Source of the DNA: Lysobacter enzymogenes
GTDB taxonomy: Bacteria > Pseudomonadota > Gammaproteobacteria > Xanthomonadales > Xanthomonadaceae
Assembly (NCBI RefSeq): GCF_017355525.1
Contig: NZ_CP067395.1
Coordinates: forward strand, 4,247,001 to 4,311,000
Direction of reading: 5' to 3'
Length of the DNA: 64,000 bases
Positions 1 through 8,134 of this stretch are shown here, piece after piece. The number at the start of each line of letters is the position of its first letter. Positions within the stretch are counted from its first letter, which is position 1. The notes beneath the pieces were generated by a model. That model was given only the letters and a program-made list of their open reading frames with translations. It searched no databases and was not told the origin of the DNA. The position numbers were made by a program, and so were the translations under genes.

Positions 1-33
1 ATCGCGACGGTGGCGGTGTATCGCGGCGGCTGA
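1..33 (+). CDS. possible C-terminal tail of a CDS entering from the left
   Basis: The first frame stays open from the window edge and stops with TGA at 31-33, encoding ten residues (IATVAVYRGG). It is followed directly by non-coding repeat sequence, which fits the end of a real gene. Too short to name; it could be a chance open frame. Confidence 0.3.
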   Translation: MATVAVYRGG

Positions 34-53
34 ACGCGGGACGGCGATCGTCC

Positions 54-139
54 TGTAGGAGCGGCGCGAGCCGCGACCGCGGGGTGGCCGGTCGCGTCGC
101 AAGCGCGGTGTCGCGGTCGCGGCTCGCGCCGCTCCTACA
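54..139. repeat. REP-like inverted repeat, copy A
   Basis: Two near-identical arms point at each other. The left arm begins TGTAGGAGCGGCGCGAGCCG and the right arm is its reverse complement ending CGCCGCTCCTACA, with a short GC-rich spacer. The same arm recurs at 3208-3304 (paired) and 11322-11350 (single), so this is a dispersed family of the type common in Lysobacter, Stenotrophomonas and Xanthomonas intergenic regions. On RNA it would fold into a long hairpin and may end transcription from the left. Confidence 0.85.
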
Positions 140-210
140 GGGGGGCGCCCGGACTGTGCCGCCGACCCTGAACGGCAGTTCAGCGGCAACCGTGCTATCG
201 TTGCCCGCAG

Positions 211-337
211 AAGGGGAGTAGCTCCCGCTGTCGACATCGTCACTACGGGCTCACCGCCCCGGTGCGACAGGTGTCCGGACCACCGAACGGTCGGCCGGAT
301 GCGAGCAAGACCTTCGCCGCAGCGGCGAAGGCATGTC
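211..337 (+). promoter_or_regulatory. yybP-ykoY family (Mn2+) riboswitch leader
   Basis: The leader carries the family's landmark elements in order: GGGGAGTAGC at 213-222, CATCGTCA at 235-242 near CTACGGG, and a terminal hairpin built from AAGACCTTCGCCGC and GCGGCGAAGGCATGTC ending near 337. In characterised members this RNA senses Mn2+ and controls exporters and TerC-family proteins such as Alx, and the next gene is TerC. The ATG at 333 lies inside the aptamer and is not the gene start. The assignment is by eye and not by covariance model. Confidence 0.85.
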
Positions 338-425
338 TCCCGAATTCCCTCCGGACGACGCTTCGCGGCCTGCGGCCTCGAAACCGGCGCGCTTGCGCCT
401 CCAAATCGTCTTGCGGGAGAGTCAA

Positions 426-1391
426 ATGGAAACCATCGGCAGTCCGATGCTGTGGGGCGCGTTCGCCGCCTTCGTCGTCGTCGCGCTGCTCGTCGATCTG
501 GTGCTGATGCGCCACGGCGGGCCGCACAAAGTCACGTTCAAGGAAGCGGCGTGGTGGAGCGTGGGCTGGATCGCCCTGGCGTTCGTGTTCAATGCGGCGC
601 TGTGGTGGTACGTGAGCCGCGAGTCCGGCGCTGAAGTAGGCAACCGGGTCGGGCTCGAGTTCCTGACCGGCTACTTGGTCGAGAAGTCGCTCGCGGTCGA
701 CAACATCTTCGTGTTCCTGATGCTGTTCTCGTACTTCGCGGTGCCGGAGGAGCAGCGCCAGCGCGTGCTGGTCATCGGCATCCTCGGCGCGATCGTGCTG
801 CGCTCGATCCTGATCTTCGCCGGCGCGCTGCTGCTGGCCAAGTTCCATTGGGTGCTGTACGTGTTCGGCGCGTTCCTGGTGTTCACCGGCATCAAGATGC
901 TGATGGCCGCGGGCAAGAGCCCGGACCTGGAGCAGAACCCGGTGCTCAAGTGGATGCGCGGCCACCTGCGCCTGACCGACGAGTACCACGACAGCAAGCT
1001 GTCGATCATGCGCGACGGCAAGCGCTGGTTCACCCCGCTGTTCGCGGTGATCGCGCTGATCGGCGTGACCGACGTGATCTTCGCGGTCGATTCGATTCCG
1101 GCGATCTTCGCCATCACCGCCGATCCGTTCATCGTGCTGACCTCGAACGTGTTCGCGGTGCTGGGCCTGCGCGCGATGTTCTTCCTGCTGCAGGGTATGG
1201 CCGACCGCTTCCACCTGCTGCCGTACGGCCTGGCCACCGTGCTGGTGTTCATCGGCGCGAAGATGCTGCTGATCGATCTCTACAAGATCCCGATCCTGGT
1301 GTCGCTGCTGGGCGTAGCGGTCATCATCGGCACCTCGGTGGTCGCCAGCCTGATGCTGCCGCCGAAGCCGGAGGCGGGCGCCAAGGGCTGA
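426..1391 (+). CDS. TerC/Alx family integral membrane protein
   Basis: A 321-residue polytopic membrane protein with the TerC family signatures VEKSLAVDNIFVF near residue 80 and GVTDVIFAVDSIPAIFAIT near residue 215, whose acidic residues within helices are thought to bind metal. Characterised Alx/TerC proteins act in manganese efflux or metal loading of exported enzymes. The ATG at 426 is chosen over the upstream in-frame ATG at 333 because GGGAGAG lies just upstream and 333 falls inside the riboswitch. Riboswitch control implies induction by excess Mn2+ (and in E. coli alx by alkaline pH). The gene ends in a strong terminator at 1423-1463. Transported ion inferred from family and leader. Confidence 0.9.
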   Translation: METIGSPMLWGAFAAFVVVALLVDLVLMRHGGPHKVTFKEAAWWSVGWIALAFVFNAALWWYVSRESGAEVGNRVGLEFLTGYLVEKSLAVDNIFVFLMLFSYFAVPEEQRQRVLVIGILGAIVLRSILIFAGALLLAKFHWVLYVFGAFLVFTGIKMLMAAGKSPDLEQNPVLKWMRGHLRLTDEYHDSKLSIMRDGKRWFTPLFAVIALIGVTDVIFAVDSIPAIFAITADPFIVLTSNVFAVLGLRAMFFLLQGMADRFHLLPYGLATVLVFIGAKMLLIDLYKIPILVSLLGVAVIIGTSVVASLMLPPKPEAGAKG

Positions 1392-1422
1392 TCCGCCCGA
1401 ACGCGTTACCGAAGCGATAGCG

Positions 1423-1463
1423 GGCCGCGGCGCCGATGGGTACATTGGCGCCGCGGCCTTTTT
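1423..1463 (+). terminator. Rho-independent terminator after terC
   Basis: A perfect 12-bp stem, GGCCGCGGCGCC paired with GGCGCCGCGGCC, is followed directly by TTTTT. The next gene's weak TTG candidate start overlaps this T-tract, which supports the later GTG at 1495 as its start. Confidence 0.9.
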
Positions 1464-1494
1464 GTTGGCGGCCGCGAACCCACCGGAGGCCGTC

Positions 1495-2448
1495 GTGGCC
1501 AGAACCGCCGTCACCGATGCGATCGCGCGCAAGGCCGCTGCGGGCAAGCAGGCCGCGGTTGCGAAAACCGCGCGCAAGGCCGCGGCCAAGAAAGCCGTGA
1601 GCGAGAAAAGCGCGACGAAGAAAACCGCGGTGAAGAAAGCGGCAGCGAAGCCGGCGACTGCGAAGAAAGCCGCAGCGAGGCGGCCGGCCGCGAAGAACGC
1701 CGCGCCGACTCTGGCCAGCGAACGCAAAGCCGCCCAGGCCGCGTTCGCCGCGCTGCCGTTGCCGCAACGCCTGAGCCAGGCCCTGGACGGGCTGCGCGCC
1801 GCGGCCAGCGCCGGGCATCGCGCCGGCATGCTGCGTTTCGCGATTCCGAACGAGCGCGCCTTCGGCGTGCCGATGGCCGCGATCCAGGCCCTGGCCAAGC
1901 GCGTGGGCCGCGACCGCGCGCTCGCCGCGGCGCTGTGGGACAGCGGCTGGTACGAAGCGCGCCTGCTCGCGGCCTATCTCGACGATCCGGCTGCGGTGAC
2001 CGCCGCGCAGATGGACCGCTGGGCGCGCGAGTTCGACAACTGGGCGGTGTGCGACACGGTCTGCTTCGCCCTGTTCGACCGCAGCGCGCACGCCTGGGCC
2101 AAGATCGAGCAATGGGCGCGGCGCGAGGACGAGTTCGTGCGCCGCGCTGCGTTCGCGCTGCTGGCGAGCAAGAGCGTGCACGACAAGGCGGCCGAAGACG
2201 CGCAGTTCCTGCGCGGTCTGGCGTTGATCGAGGCGCACGCCGGCGACGCGCGCAACTTCGTCAAGAAAGCGGTGAACTGGGCCTTGCGCTCGGTCGGCAA
2301 GCGCAACGCCGCGCTGCATGCGGCGGCGCTGAAGACCGCGGCGCGCCTGGCCGCGTCGGCCGATGCGGCGCCGCGCTGGAACGGCAAGGACGCGCTGCGC
2401 GAGCTCAACGGCGCGTCGGTGTCGGCGCGTCTGGCGAAGCGCAAATAG
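1495..2448 (+). CDS. AlkD-like DNA alkylation repair protein with Lys/Ala-rich N-terminal tail
   Basis: About 317 residues. The C-terminal part (about residue 85 to 300) is an all-helical HEAT-like domain of the DNA alkylation repair family (AlkD/AlkC type), with the WYEARLLAAYL and FDNWAVCDTV segments and a VNWALR helix. Family glycosylases remove N3/N7-alkyl purines. The first 75 residues or so are almost only Lys, Ala, Arg and Thr in AKKA-type repeats, resembling the tails of bacterial histone-H1-like proteins, and probably add nonspecific DNA binding. GTG at 1495 is chosen because GGAGG lies 5 bases upstream; TTG at 1462 is the alternative but sits on the previous terminator. Catalytic activity not shown. 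Confidence 0.85.
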   Translation: MARTAVTDAIARKAAAGKQAAVAKTARKAAAKKAVSEKSATKKTAVKKAAAKPATAKKAAARRPAAKNAAPTLASERKAAQAAFAALPLPQRLSQALDGLRAAASAGHRAGMLRFAIPNERAFGVPMAAIQALAKRVGRDRALAAALWDSGWYEARLLAAYLDDPAAVTAAQMDRWAREFDNWAVCDTVCFALFDRSAHAWAKIEQWARREDEFVRRAAFALLASKSVHDKAAEDAQFLRGLALIEAHAGDARNFVKKAVNWALRSVGKRNAALHAAALKTAARLAASADAAPRWNGKDALRELNGASVSARLAKRK

Positions 2449-2585
2449 GGCCGCAGGCACGAACGCGACGGCGCGGCCGCGCGCCGCGTCGCCGACGACT
2501 CCGGGCGATTATCCTTGGCGGCCCAATCCCGCATCGCGGCCGGCGCGCAGCGCGTGGCCGCATTCCTCAAACCTCGGTGCCGCGC

Positions 2586-3173
2586 ATGTTCGCCTTGTCG
2601 ATTCTCGCCAACCCCAGCCCCGCCAGTTTCAGCCACGCGATGGCCGACGCCGCCCATCGCGTGTTGAGCGATCGCGGTTACCGCATCGCGTTCCACGACC
2701 TGTACGCGGAGGGCTTCGACCCGGTGCAGCGCACCGGCGAGAGCGGCAACAACCGTTCCGACGATGCGCTGATCGAACGGCATTGCGCCGAACTGGCCAG
2801 CGCCGACCTGATCCTGATCTTCCATCCGAACTGGTGGGGGCAGCCGCCGGCGATCATGAAAGGCTGGATCGATCGCGTGTTCCGCCTGGATACCGCCTAC
2901 GGCTATCCGCCCGGCGTGTCTTACCAGGGCGTGCCGGTCGGGTTGCTCAAGGCGCGGCACGCGCTGGTGTTCAATACCTCCAACACGCCGGCGCAGCGCG
3001 AGGCCGAGGCGTTCGGCGATCCGTTGGAGGCGATCTGGAAGCGCTGCGTGTTCGGCCTGTGCGGGGTGGACTCGGTGATCCGGCGAATGGTCGGGCCGGT
3101 GTCGGGCAGCGAGGAGCGGCAACGCGCGCAATGGTTGGCGCAGGTCGCCGAGGATGTGGCTGCCGTCGCCTGA
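2586..3173 (+). CDS. NAD(P)H-dependent oxidoreductase, KefF/MdaB/NQO type
   Basis: A 195-residue flavodoxin-like quinone reductase. The N-terminal NPSPASFSHAMAD segment matches the flavin-binding loop, and HPNWWGQPPAIMKGWIDRVF (about residues 80-99) is the diagnostic signature of the KefF/MdaB/NQO1 group. These soluble enzymes use FMN or FAD to reduce quinones by two electrons and protect against electrophile stress; some regulate Kef potassium efflux. No kef gene lies nearby, so the free quinone reductase role is likelier. The gene stands alone and converges on the SRPBCC gene across repeat copy B. Confidence 0.87.
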   Translation: MFALSILANPSPASFSHAMADAAHRVLSDRGYRIAFHDLYAEGFDPVQRTGESGNNRSDDALIERHCAELASADLILIFHPNWWGQPPAIMKGWIDRVFRLDTAYGYPPGVSYQGVPVGLLKARHALVFNTSNTPAQREAEAFGDPLEAIWKRCVFGLCGVDSVIRRMVGPVSGSEERQRAQWLAQVAEDVAAVA

Positions 3174-3207
3174 GCGTCGCCGGGTTCGCGCTTCGGGCCG
3201 CAGCCGT

Positions 3208-3304
3208 TGTAGGAGCGGCGCGAGCCGCGACCGCGGCAACGCAACTGCTGCGCTGCTTTCGTCGTGAGCGAAATGCCGCGGTCGCGGCTCGCGCCGCTCC
3301 TACA
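3208..3304. repeat. REP-like inverted repeat, copy B
   Basis: The same arm as at 54-139 (TGTAGGAGCGGCGCGAGCCG), facing its reverse complement across a 40-base spacer. It sits between two convergent genes and probably acts as a bidirectional terminator. Its right end supplies the stop codon of the minus-strand SRPBCC gene (3300-3302), so the element has been captured into the gene's 3' end. Confidence 0.88.
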
Positions 3305-3758
3305 GCGGCGTTTCGCGGCTGCGTTCGCAGTAGGTCTTCAACCCGGCCAGACGCCGCCGCACCACCGCATCGAAGTAACGCGCCGCCAGCGGCTCGATCG
3401 CCCAGCGCAGCCAGCGCGGCCGCGCGCGCAGGCTGTAGCGGAAGCGCGCCTGCGTACGCTGCGGGTCCAGCGCCTGGAAGATCCAGGTGCCGGCGAATTT
3501 TTCCAGGAACCACGGCCCGCGCACCATCGCGATGGCGGCGAGGCCGGGCGGCTTGAGCTGGACGAAGCGGACCTGCATGCGCAGGCCGAACTTGTTGCGC
3601 ACCCGGACTTCGCTGCCGAGCGGGGCGGCCGCGTCGCCGACCATCTCGATGCGCTCGGGAAACGGGTCCCAGTCGTAGCGCACCGCATAGTCCTGCGAGA
3701 CCGCATAGACATAGTCCGCGGGCGCGGCGATTTCGGTGCGTCGTTCGATCAGGGCCAT
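3300..3758 (-). CDS. SRPBCC (START/Bet v 1-like) family protein
   Basis: A 152-residue protein that begins like many polyketide-cyclase/START-type SRPBCC proteins (ALIERRTEIAAPADYVYAVSQDYAVRYDWDPF), with a central conserved strand pattern and a C-terminal helix ending LKTYCERSRETPL. The fold makes a hydrophobic pocket for lipids or aromatics; no ligand can be assigned. ATG at 3758 is preferred over an upstream start in the frame because homology-like sequence begins there. The stop lies inside repeat copy B, so the last few residues come from the repeat. Confidence 0.75.
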   Translation of the reverse strand: MALIERRTEIAAPADYVYAVSQDYAVRYDWDPFPERIEMVGDAAAPLGSEVRVRNKFGLRMQVRFVQLKPPGLAAIAMVRGPWFLEKFAGTWIFQALDPQRTQARFRYSLRARPRWLRWAIEPLAARYFDAVVRRRLAGLKTYCERSRETPL

Positions 3759-3837
3759 GCGCGGCGCCGCGGAGGGACAGGCGGAGTATGGCGGACGCAG
3801 CGGCCGCACCGCTGCGCCGCGATGCCGCACCCCGGAT

Positions 3838-4914
3838 TCAGCGCGCCGCCGGCTCCGCCAGCTTCTCGTCCTTGAACAGCGCCACGTGCGGCACGCCGTC
3901 CGCGCCGATCCAGCCGCGGTACATGCCTTCGGTGTTGAACGGCAGCGCGAACTCGCCGTTCGCGCCGAGCACGATCGCGCCGCCGTCGCCGCCGGCGGCG
4001 GGGATGTCGCGGTCGATCACGCCCTCGGCGGCTTCGCGCACGCTCTGGCCGGCGTAGCGCATGCGCGCGCAGATCTCGTGCGCGGCCACGGCGCGGATGT
4101 AGTACTCGCCCCAGCCGGTGCCCGACACCGCGCAGCGCGCGTCGGCATAGGTGCCGGCGCCGATGATCGGCGAATCGCCGACCCGGCCGTAACGTTTGTT
4201 GGTCATGCCGCCGGTGGAGGTGCCCGCGGCGAGGCGGCCCTGGGCGTCGAGCGCGACCGCGCCGACGGTGCCGAAGTGCTTCGCGGTTTCGATATCGGCG
4301 TGGGCCTGCCCCGAGGCTTCTTCCTTGAGCGCCTTCTGCAACTGCTGCCAGCGCTTTTCGGTGCGGAAGTACGACGGATCGACCAGGGTCACGCCGGCTT
4401 CCTTGGCGAAGACTTCCGCGCCGTCGCCGACCAGCATCACGTGCTTGGACTTCTCCATCACCGCGCGCGCCAAGGCGATCGGATTCTTGACCCGGTGCAC
4501 GCCGGCGACCGCGCCGGCGCGGCCGCTGGCGCCGTCCATCAGCGCCGAATCGAGTTCGTTCCTGCCGTCGTGGGTGAACACCGCGCCGCGACCGGCGTTG
4601 AACATCGGCGCGTCTTCCAGCACCACGATCGCGGCGCCGACCGCATCCAGCGCCGGCTTGCCCGCGGCCAGCGCGGCGTGGCCGGCGCGCAGCGCGCTTT
4701 CCAGCGCCGCGCGCGCGTCCTTCTGGTCTTTTTCGGTCAGGCCGGCGCGCTCGACGCCGGCGCCGCCGTGGATCACCAGCACGGGTTTGGGCGCGGCGGG
4801 CTTGGCCGCGTCGGCGGCCCATGCGGCAGGCGCGAGCGCCATCGATCCGAGCAAAGCGGCGCAGCAGGCGCCATGCAGTTCCAGGTGCAGCTTACGGCGC
4901 AACGAGTTGCTCAT
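3838..4914 (-). CDS. iaaA: exported isoaspartyl peptidase / type-2 L-asparaginase
   Basis: About 358 residues of the Ntn-hydrolase asparaginase_2 family. An N-terminal signal peptide ends near AAWA. The precursor is expected to self-cleave before Thr216 in HFGTVGAVALD, making that Thr the nucleophile; VIHGGAG near residue 48, MFNAGRGAVF near 104 and the GDSPIIGAGTYA segment are also typical. Family enzymes hydrolyse beta-aspartyl dipeptides and asparagine. Upstream on the same strand, overlapping by over 20 bases, is a cyanophycinase-like gene whose products (beta-Asp-Arg) would be this enzyme's substrate. ATG at 4914 has GGAG six bases upstream; ATGs at 4917 and 4926 are alternatives. Confidence 0.9.
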   Translation of the reverse strand: MSNSLRRKLHLELHGACCAALLGSMALAPAAWAADAAKPAAPKPVLVIHGGAGVERAGLTEKDQKDARAALESALRAGHAALAAGKPALDAVGAAIVVLEDAPMFNAGRGAVFTHDGRNELDSALMDGASGRAGAVAGVHRVKNPIALARAVMEKSKHVMLVGDGAEVFAKEAGVTLVDPSYFRTEKRWQQLQKALKEEASGQAHADIETAKHFGTVGAVALDAQGRLAAGTSTGGMTNKRYGRVGDSPIIGAGTYADARCAVSGTGWGEYYIRAVAAHEICARMRYAGQSVREAAEGVIDRDIPAAGGDGGAIVLGANGEFALPFNTEGMYRGWIGADGVPHVALFKDEKLAEPAAR

Positions 4915-6034
4915 CATCGGCTCCATAGGACAAGTTCGGCAGCCGCAGGGCGTCGCGCGCGGCGTCGCCGTCGGCGGGACCCTCGCGCAGGATCAGCTGC
5001 CCGGACTCGACATCATAAAGCTCGACGAACGCCGGCCGCTCGACTTTGAAGTCGCGCATGCGCAGCGCGCTGCCCTCGCCGATGCCGATCACCGGCACCG
5101 CGCGCTGGCTCAGCGGCTCGCCTTCGGCGAAGGTCGCCGGCTGGCGCGGCTTGACCAGCCAGACCTTGCCGCCGTTGCCGCTGAACACGCTGCCTTCGCC
5201 GTGCGCGTCGATGCACAGCGCGGTGTATTCGTCGACGCCGAGGCCGACCAGGTCGCGGCGGCCGTGTTCGTTGGACAGCCGCGCCAGGAACGCGATCAGC
5301 CGCCCCAGGCGCTGGCGCTTGCCGAAGTGGCTGTCGGTGATGACGTTGTGCAGATACGGCAGGTGCAGGAAATCGTCGACCATGGTCAGCTTGGGCCCGG
5401 CCGGATCCTCGAGCGCGGTTTGCGAGACCACGCTGCCGCCGTCCATGGCGCCGTACGCGTACGCGCCGAGGATCGCCAGACCCGCGCTGGTGCCGCCGAT
5501 CGGCTTGCCCGCGCGCACGTGCGCGTCGAGCGCGCGCGCCAGCGGCGTGTCCTTCCAGTAGCGCACGTAGCGCGACTGGTCGCCGCCGGCGATGAAGATG
5601 CCGTCGGCGCGGCGGACGATGTCGAGCACCTGCGGGTCGCTGGCGGCGCGGCGGTCCTGGAACACCAGGGTCTGCGCGCCGGTGATGCCGCCGATGTCGT
5701 CGAAGAATTCGTTCTGCGCATCGACCGTGCCGGATGCGCGCAGGATCACGATGCGGCCGTGGCCGGCGCGTTCGACCATCCAGGCGAACGCCTCGCGCGG
5801 CCACTCGCCGCCGCCGACCAGCATCAGGCCGGCGCGGGTCGGCTGCGGGCGCGGCGCGTCGATGCGGCCGATCTCGTAGTAGCGATAGCCGTCGCGCTGG
5901 GCCGGATCGGCGCCGTCGGCGGGCGCTTGCGCGTGCGCGTTCAGGCCCGCGCTGGCGAGGCCCGCGGCCAGCCACAGCCCCGCCAGGGTTTTGCGCCGCA
6001 ACGCGGACCAGGACCACATCGACGAACGCTGCAT
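4892..6034 (-). CDS. exported cyanophycinase-like peptidase (S51 family)
   Basis: A 380-residue protein with a signal peptide (residues 1 to about 36, ending NAHAQA) and the peptidase S51 nucleophile elbow GGTSAGLAILG with Ser183, plus MLVGGGEWP near residue 71 and GIFIAGGDQSR near 145, all hallmarks of cyanophycinases. Cyanophycinase cleaves the Asp-Arg polymer cyanophycin into beta-Asp-Arg dipeptides. It is translationally coupled to an isoaspartyl peptidase gene that would finish the job. The signal peptides imply action on external polymer, as in known extracellular cyanophycinases. Substrate is inferred; S51 also includes aspartyl dipeptidases, but length and context favour cyanophycinase. 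Confidence 0.87.
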   Translation of the reverse strand: MQRSSMWSWSALRRKTLAGLWLAAGLASAGLNAHAQAPADGADPAQRDGYRYYEIGRIDAPRPQPTRAGLMLVGGGEWPREAFAWMVERAGHGRIVILRASGTVDAQNEFFDDIGGITGAQTLVFQDRRAASDPQVLDIVRRADGIFIAGGDQSRYVRYWKDTPLARALDAHVRAGKPIGGTSAGLAILGAYAYGAMDGGSVVSQTALEDPAGPKLTMVDDFLHLPYLHNVITDSHFGKRQRLGRLIAFLARLSNEHGRRDLVGLGVDEYTALCIDAHGEGSVFSGNGGKVWLVKPRQPATFAEGEPLSQRAVPVIGIGEGSALRMRDFKVERPAFVELYDVESGQLILREGPADGDAARDALRLPNLSYGADDEQLVAP

Positions 6035-6154
6035 CGCACGGCCTCCGAACTGGGATCTTTACATCACGACGAAGCAGGGCGGCGCGATCCCCCATCGCCG
6101 CAGAACGCGTCCGCGCCGGATGCGCGGCGCGCGGGGCTGGGCTAATGTCCGCGC

Positions 6155-6775
6155 ATGGACAACGATCTGGACGCGTGGTTCGCCGCCGACATCCTCTGCC
6201 ACGAGGCGGCGCTGGTGCAGTATCTGCGCCGGGCCTGGCCGCATCCGGACGAAGTCCACGACCTGCGCCAGGAAGTCTATGTGCGCGTCTACGAAGCGGC
6301 CGGCAAGGCCCGCCCGCACCAGCCCAAATCGTTCCTGTTCGCGACCGCCCGCCACCTGATGACCGACCGCCTGCGCCGCGGACGGGTGGTTTCGATCGAG
6401 CCGGTGGGTGATTTCGAGTCCTTGAACGTCTTGATAGACGAGTGCTCGCCCGAGCGCCGGCTCGGCGCGCGCCAGAATCTGCGCCGCCTGGCCGAGGCCT
6501 TCGACCGTCTGCCCGAACGCTGCCGCGAGGCGGTGTGGTTGCGCCGGGTCGAGGAACTGCCGCAGAAGCAGGTGGCGCAGCGCATGGGCATCACCGAGAA
6601 GACCGTGGAGAAGCAGATCGCCAAGGGCATGCGCCTGTTGGCCGAGCACTACTTCGGCGGCGAGGCGGGCGGGCAGGACGGAGCCGGAATGGCCGCGCTC
6701 GGCCGCTCGCGGCGTTCGGCTACGGACGACGAGGCGCAGGGACATGACGGACATGGCGGCAAGCAGGGAGATTGA
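6155..6775 (+). CDS. ECF RNA polymerase sigma factor, FecI type
   Basis: A 206-residue sigma-70 family protein with region 2 (DEVHDLRQEVYVRVYEAA, about residues 31-48) and region 4 helix-turn-helix (LPQKQVAQRMGITEKTVEKQ, about 130-150). The C-terminus beyond residue 165 is low-complexity and overlaps the next gene. It is followed by a FecR-like anti-sigma (32-bp overlap) and an STN-domain TonB receptor, the standard cell-surface signalling trio. It presumably directs transcription of the receptor when an outer-membrane ligand is bound. Confidence 0.9.
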   Translation: MDNDLDAWFAADILCHEAALVQYLRRAWPHPDEVHDLRQEVYVRVYEAAGKARPHQPKSFLFATARHLMTDRLRRGRVVSIEPVGDFESLNVLIDECSPERRLGARQNLRRLAEAFDRLPERCREAVWLRRVEELPQKQVAQRMGITEKTVEKQIAKGMRLLAEHYFGGEAGGQDGAGMAALGRSRRSATDDEAQGHDGHGGKQGD

Positions 6776-7814
6776 AGACACCGCTGCGCAGTGGCTGGCC
6801 CGACGCGAAAGCGGCGATTGGCCGGCGGCGGCGCAGGCCGAGCTCGAGGCCTGGCTGGCGCGCGCGACCGCGCACCGGGTCGCGTTCGTGCGCCTGCAGG
6901 CGGCGTGGACCCAGGCGGCGCGGTTGCGCGCCCTGGCCGGCGCCGACTCGGGCGTGCCGGAGCGTCTGAGCTGGGACGAGGCCGCGCCCGCGCGCGCCGA
7001 CGCGCCGGCGGACGCCGCGGCCTCGCCGTTGCGCGCCGATGCGCTGAGCTTCCAGGTGCGGCCCAAGCCGGCGCGCGCCTCGCGCTGGCCGTACGCGGCC
7101 GCCGCGGCGGTGGCGACGCTGGCGGTCGGGCTGGGCTGGGGCTGGCTGCACTACGGCGCGGTCGAGCGTTCCAGTTACCGCACCGCGCTCGGCAAGACCG
7201 ACGAAGTCGCGCTGGCCGACGGCTCGCACGCCACCTTGAGCAGCGACAGCCGCATCGAGGTGGCGCTGTCGGGCGCGCAGCGGCGGGTCGAACTGGCCCA
7301 GGGCGAGGCGTTCTTCGCCGTGGCCAAGGATCCGCGCCGGCCGTTCGCGGTCGCGGCCGGCGCGCGCCGGGTGGTGGCGGTCGGCACGCACTTCTCGGTG
7401 CGCCGCGACGGCGCCGACGTGCGTGTGGTGGTCACCGAGGGCACGGTGCGGCTGGAGTCCGAACCGGTCGGCGGCCATCCGCAGCCGACCACGCTGCTGC
7501 CGGCCGGCAGCATCGCCCTGGCCGGGCCGAACGGGGTGCTGGTGCGCAGCGTGCCGGTCGAGGAGGCCGAGCGCTACGTCGATTGGCGCCACGGGTTCCT
7601 GGTGTTCCGCGATACGCCGCTGGCGCAGGCCGCGGCCGAGTTCAACCGCTACAGCGCGCGCAAGCTGGTGATCGCCGATGCGGCGGCCGGCGAGTTGCGC
7701 GTGGGCGGCAATTTCCGCTGGTCGAACGCGGAGATGTTCGTGGGGTTGCTGGAGCAAGCGATGCCGGTGAAGGCGGAGCGGTTGCCGGACCGGATCGTGT
7801 TGCGCAGTCGCTGA
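6744..7814 (+). CDS. FecR-like anti-sigma / sigma regulator
   Basis: A 356-residue single-pass inner-membrane protein. The N-terminal cytoplasmic part starts with the DUF4880-type motif (AAQWLARRESGDW); a membrane helix lies near residues 113-134 (WPYAAAAAVATLAVGLGWGW); the periplasmic FecR domain follows (ALADGSHATLSSDSRIEV, VAVGTHFSVR), and a C-terminal STN-like region (YVDWRHGFLVFRDTPLAQAAAEFNRY) touches the receptor's signalling domain. It transmits ligand status from the TonB receptor to the sigma factor. Start overlaps the end of the sigma gene, implying coupled translation. Confidence 0.9.
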   Translation: MTDMAASREIEDTAAQWLARRESGDWPAAAQAELEAWLARATAHRVAFVRLQAAWTQAARLRALAGADSGVPERLSWDEAAPARADAPADAAASPLRADALSFQVRPKPARASRWPYAAAAAVATLAVGLGWGWLHYGAVERSSYRTALGKTDEVALADGSHATLSSDSRIEVALSGAQRRVELAQGEAFFAVAKDPRRPFAVAAGARRVVAVGTHFSVRRDGADVRVVVTEGTVRLESEPVGGHPQPTTLLPAGSIALAGPNGVLVRSVPVEEAERYVDWRHGFLVFRDTPLAQAAAEFNRYSARKLVIADAAAGELRVGGNFRWSNAEMFVGLLEQAMPVKAERLPDRIVLRSR

Positions 7815-7820
7815 GAGCGG

Positions 7821-7984
7821 CCCTCATCCGCCCTGCGGGCACCTTCTCCCGCGAGCGGGAGAAGAAAAGCTGGCTTGTGGTGCGTGGAGTTCGCGTCCCG
7901 TTCTGGGGAGGTCGGGAGCGCGAGAGCCCTTGCTGTTCCTTCTCCCGCTTGCGGGAGAAGGTGCCCGAAGGGCGGATGAGGGGC
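7821..7984. repeat. paired inverted repeat (second REP-like family)
   Basis: Two copies of a CCCTCATCCGCC...TTCTCCCGC-type element face each other (7821-7864 and 7938-7984), each with an internal palindrome CTTCTCCCGC/GCGGGAGAAG. A variant pair lies at 33664-33781. It occupies the gap between the anti-sigma gene and the TonB receptor and could separate their transcripts. Confidence 0.8.
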
Positions 7985-8134
7985 CCCGGTCGCTGTTCCA
8001 CCGCCGCTCGCCTCGGCACACTACGCCGCCCTCGCGGCCGGGCCCGTGCCTGCCGCCGCGTGCGGGATTCGCCGACTTCGTTCGTCTGACATACACAACG
8101 GCGCCGTACGAGTGCCGATGGGGAGGGGAAACCG

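Noticed and set aside
333..425. Upstream in-frame ATG giving a longer TerC protein
   Set aside because: It lies inside the riboswitch aptamer; the later ATG at 426 has a ribosome binding site and family-like start.
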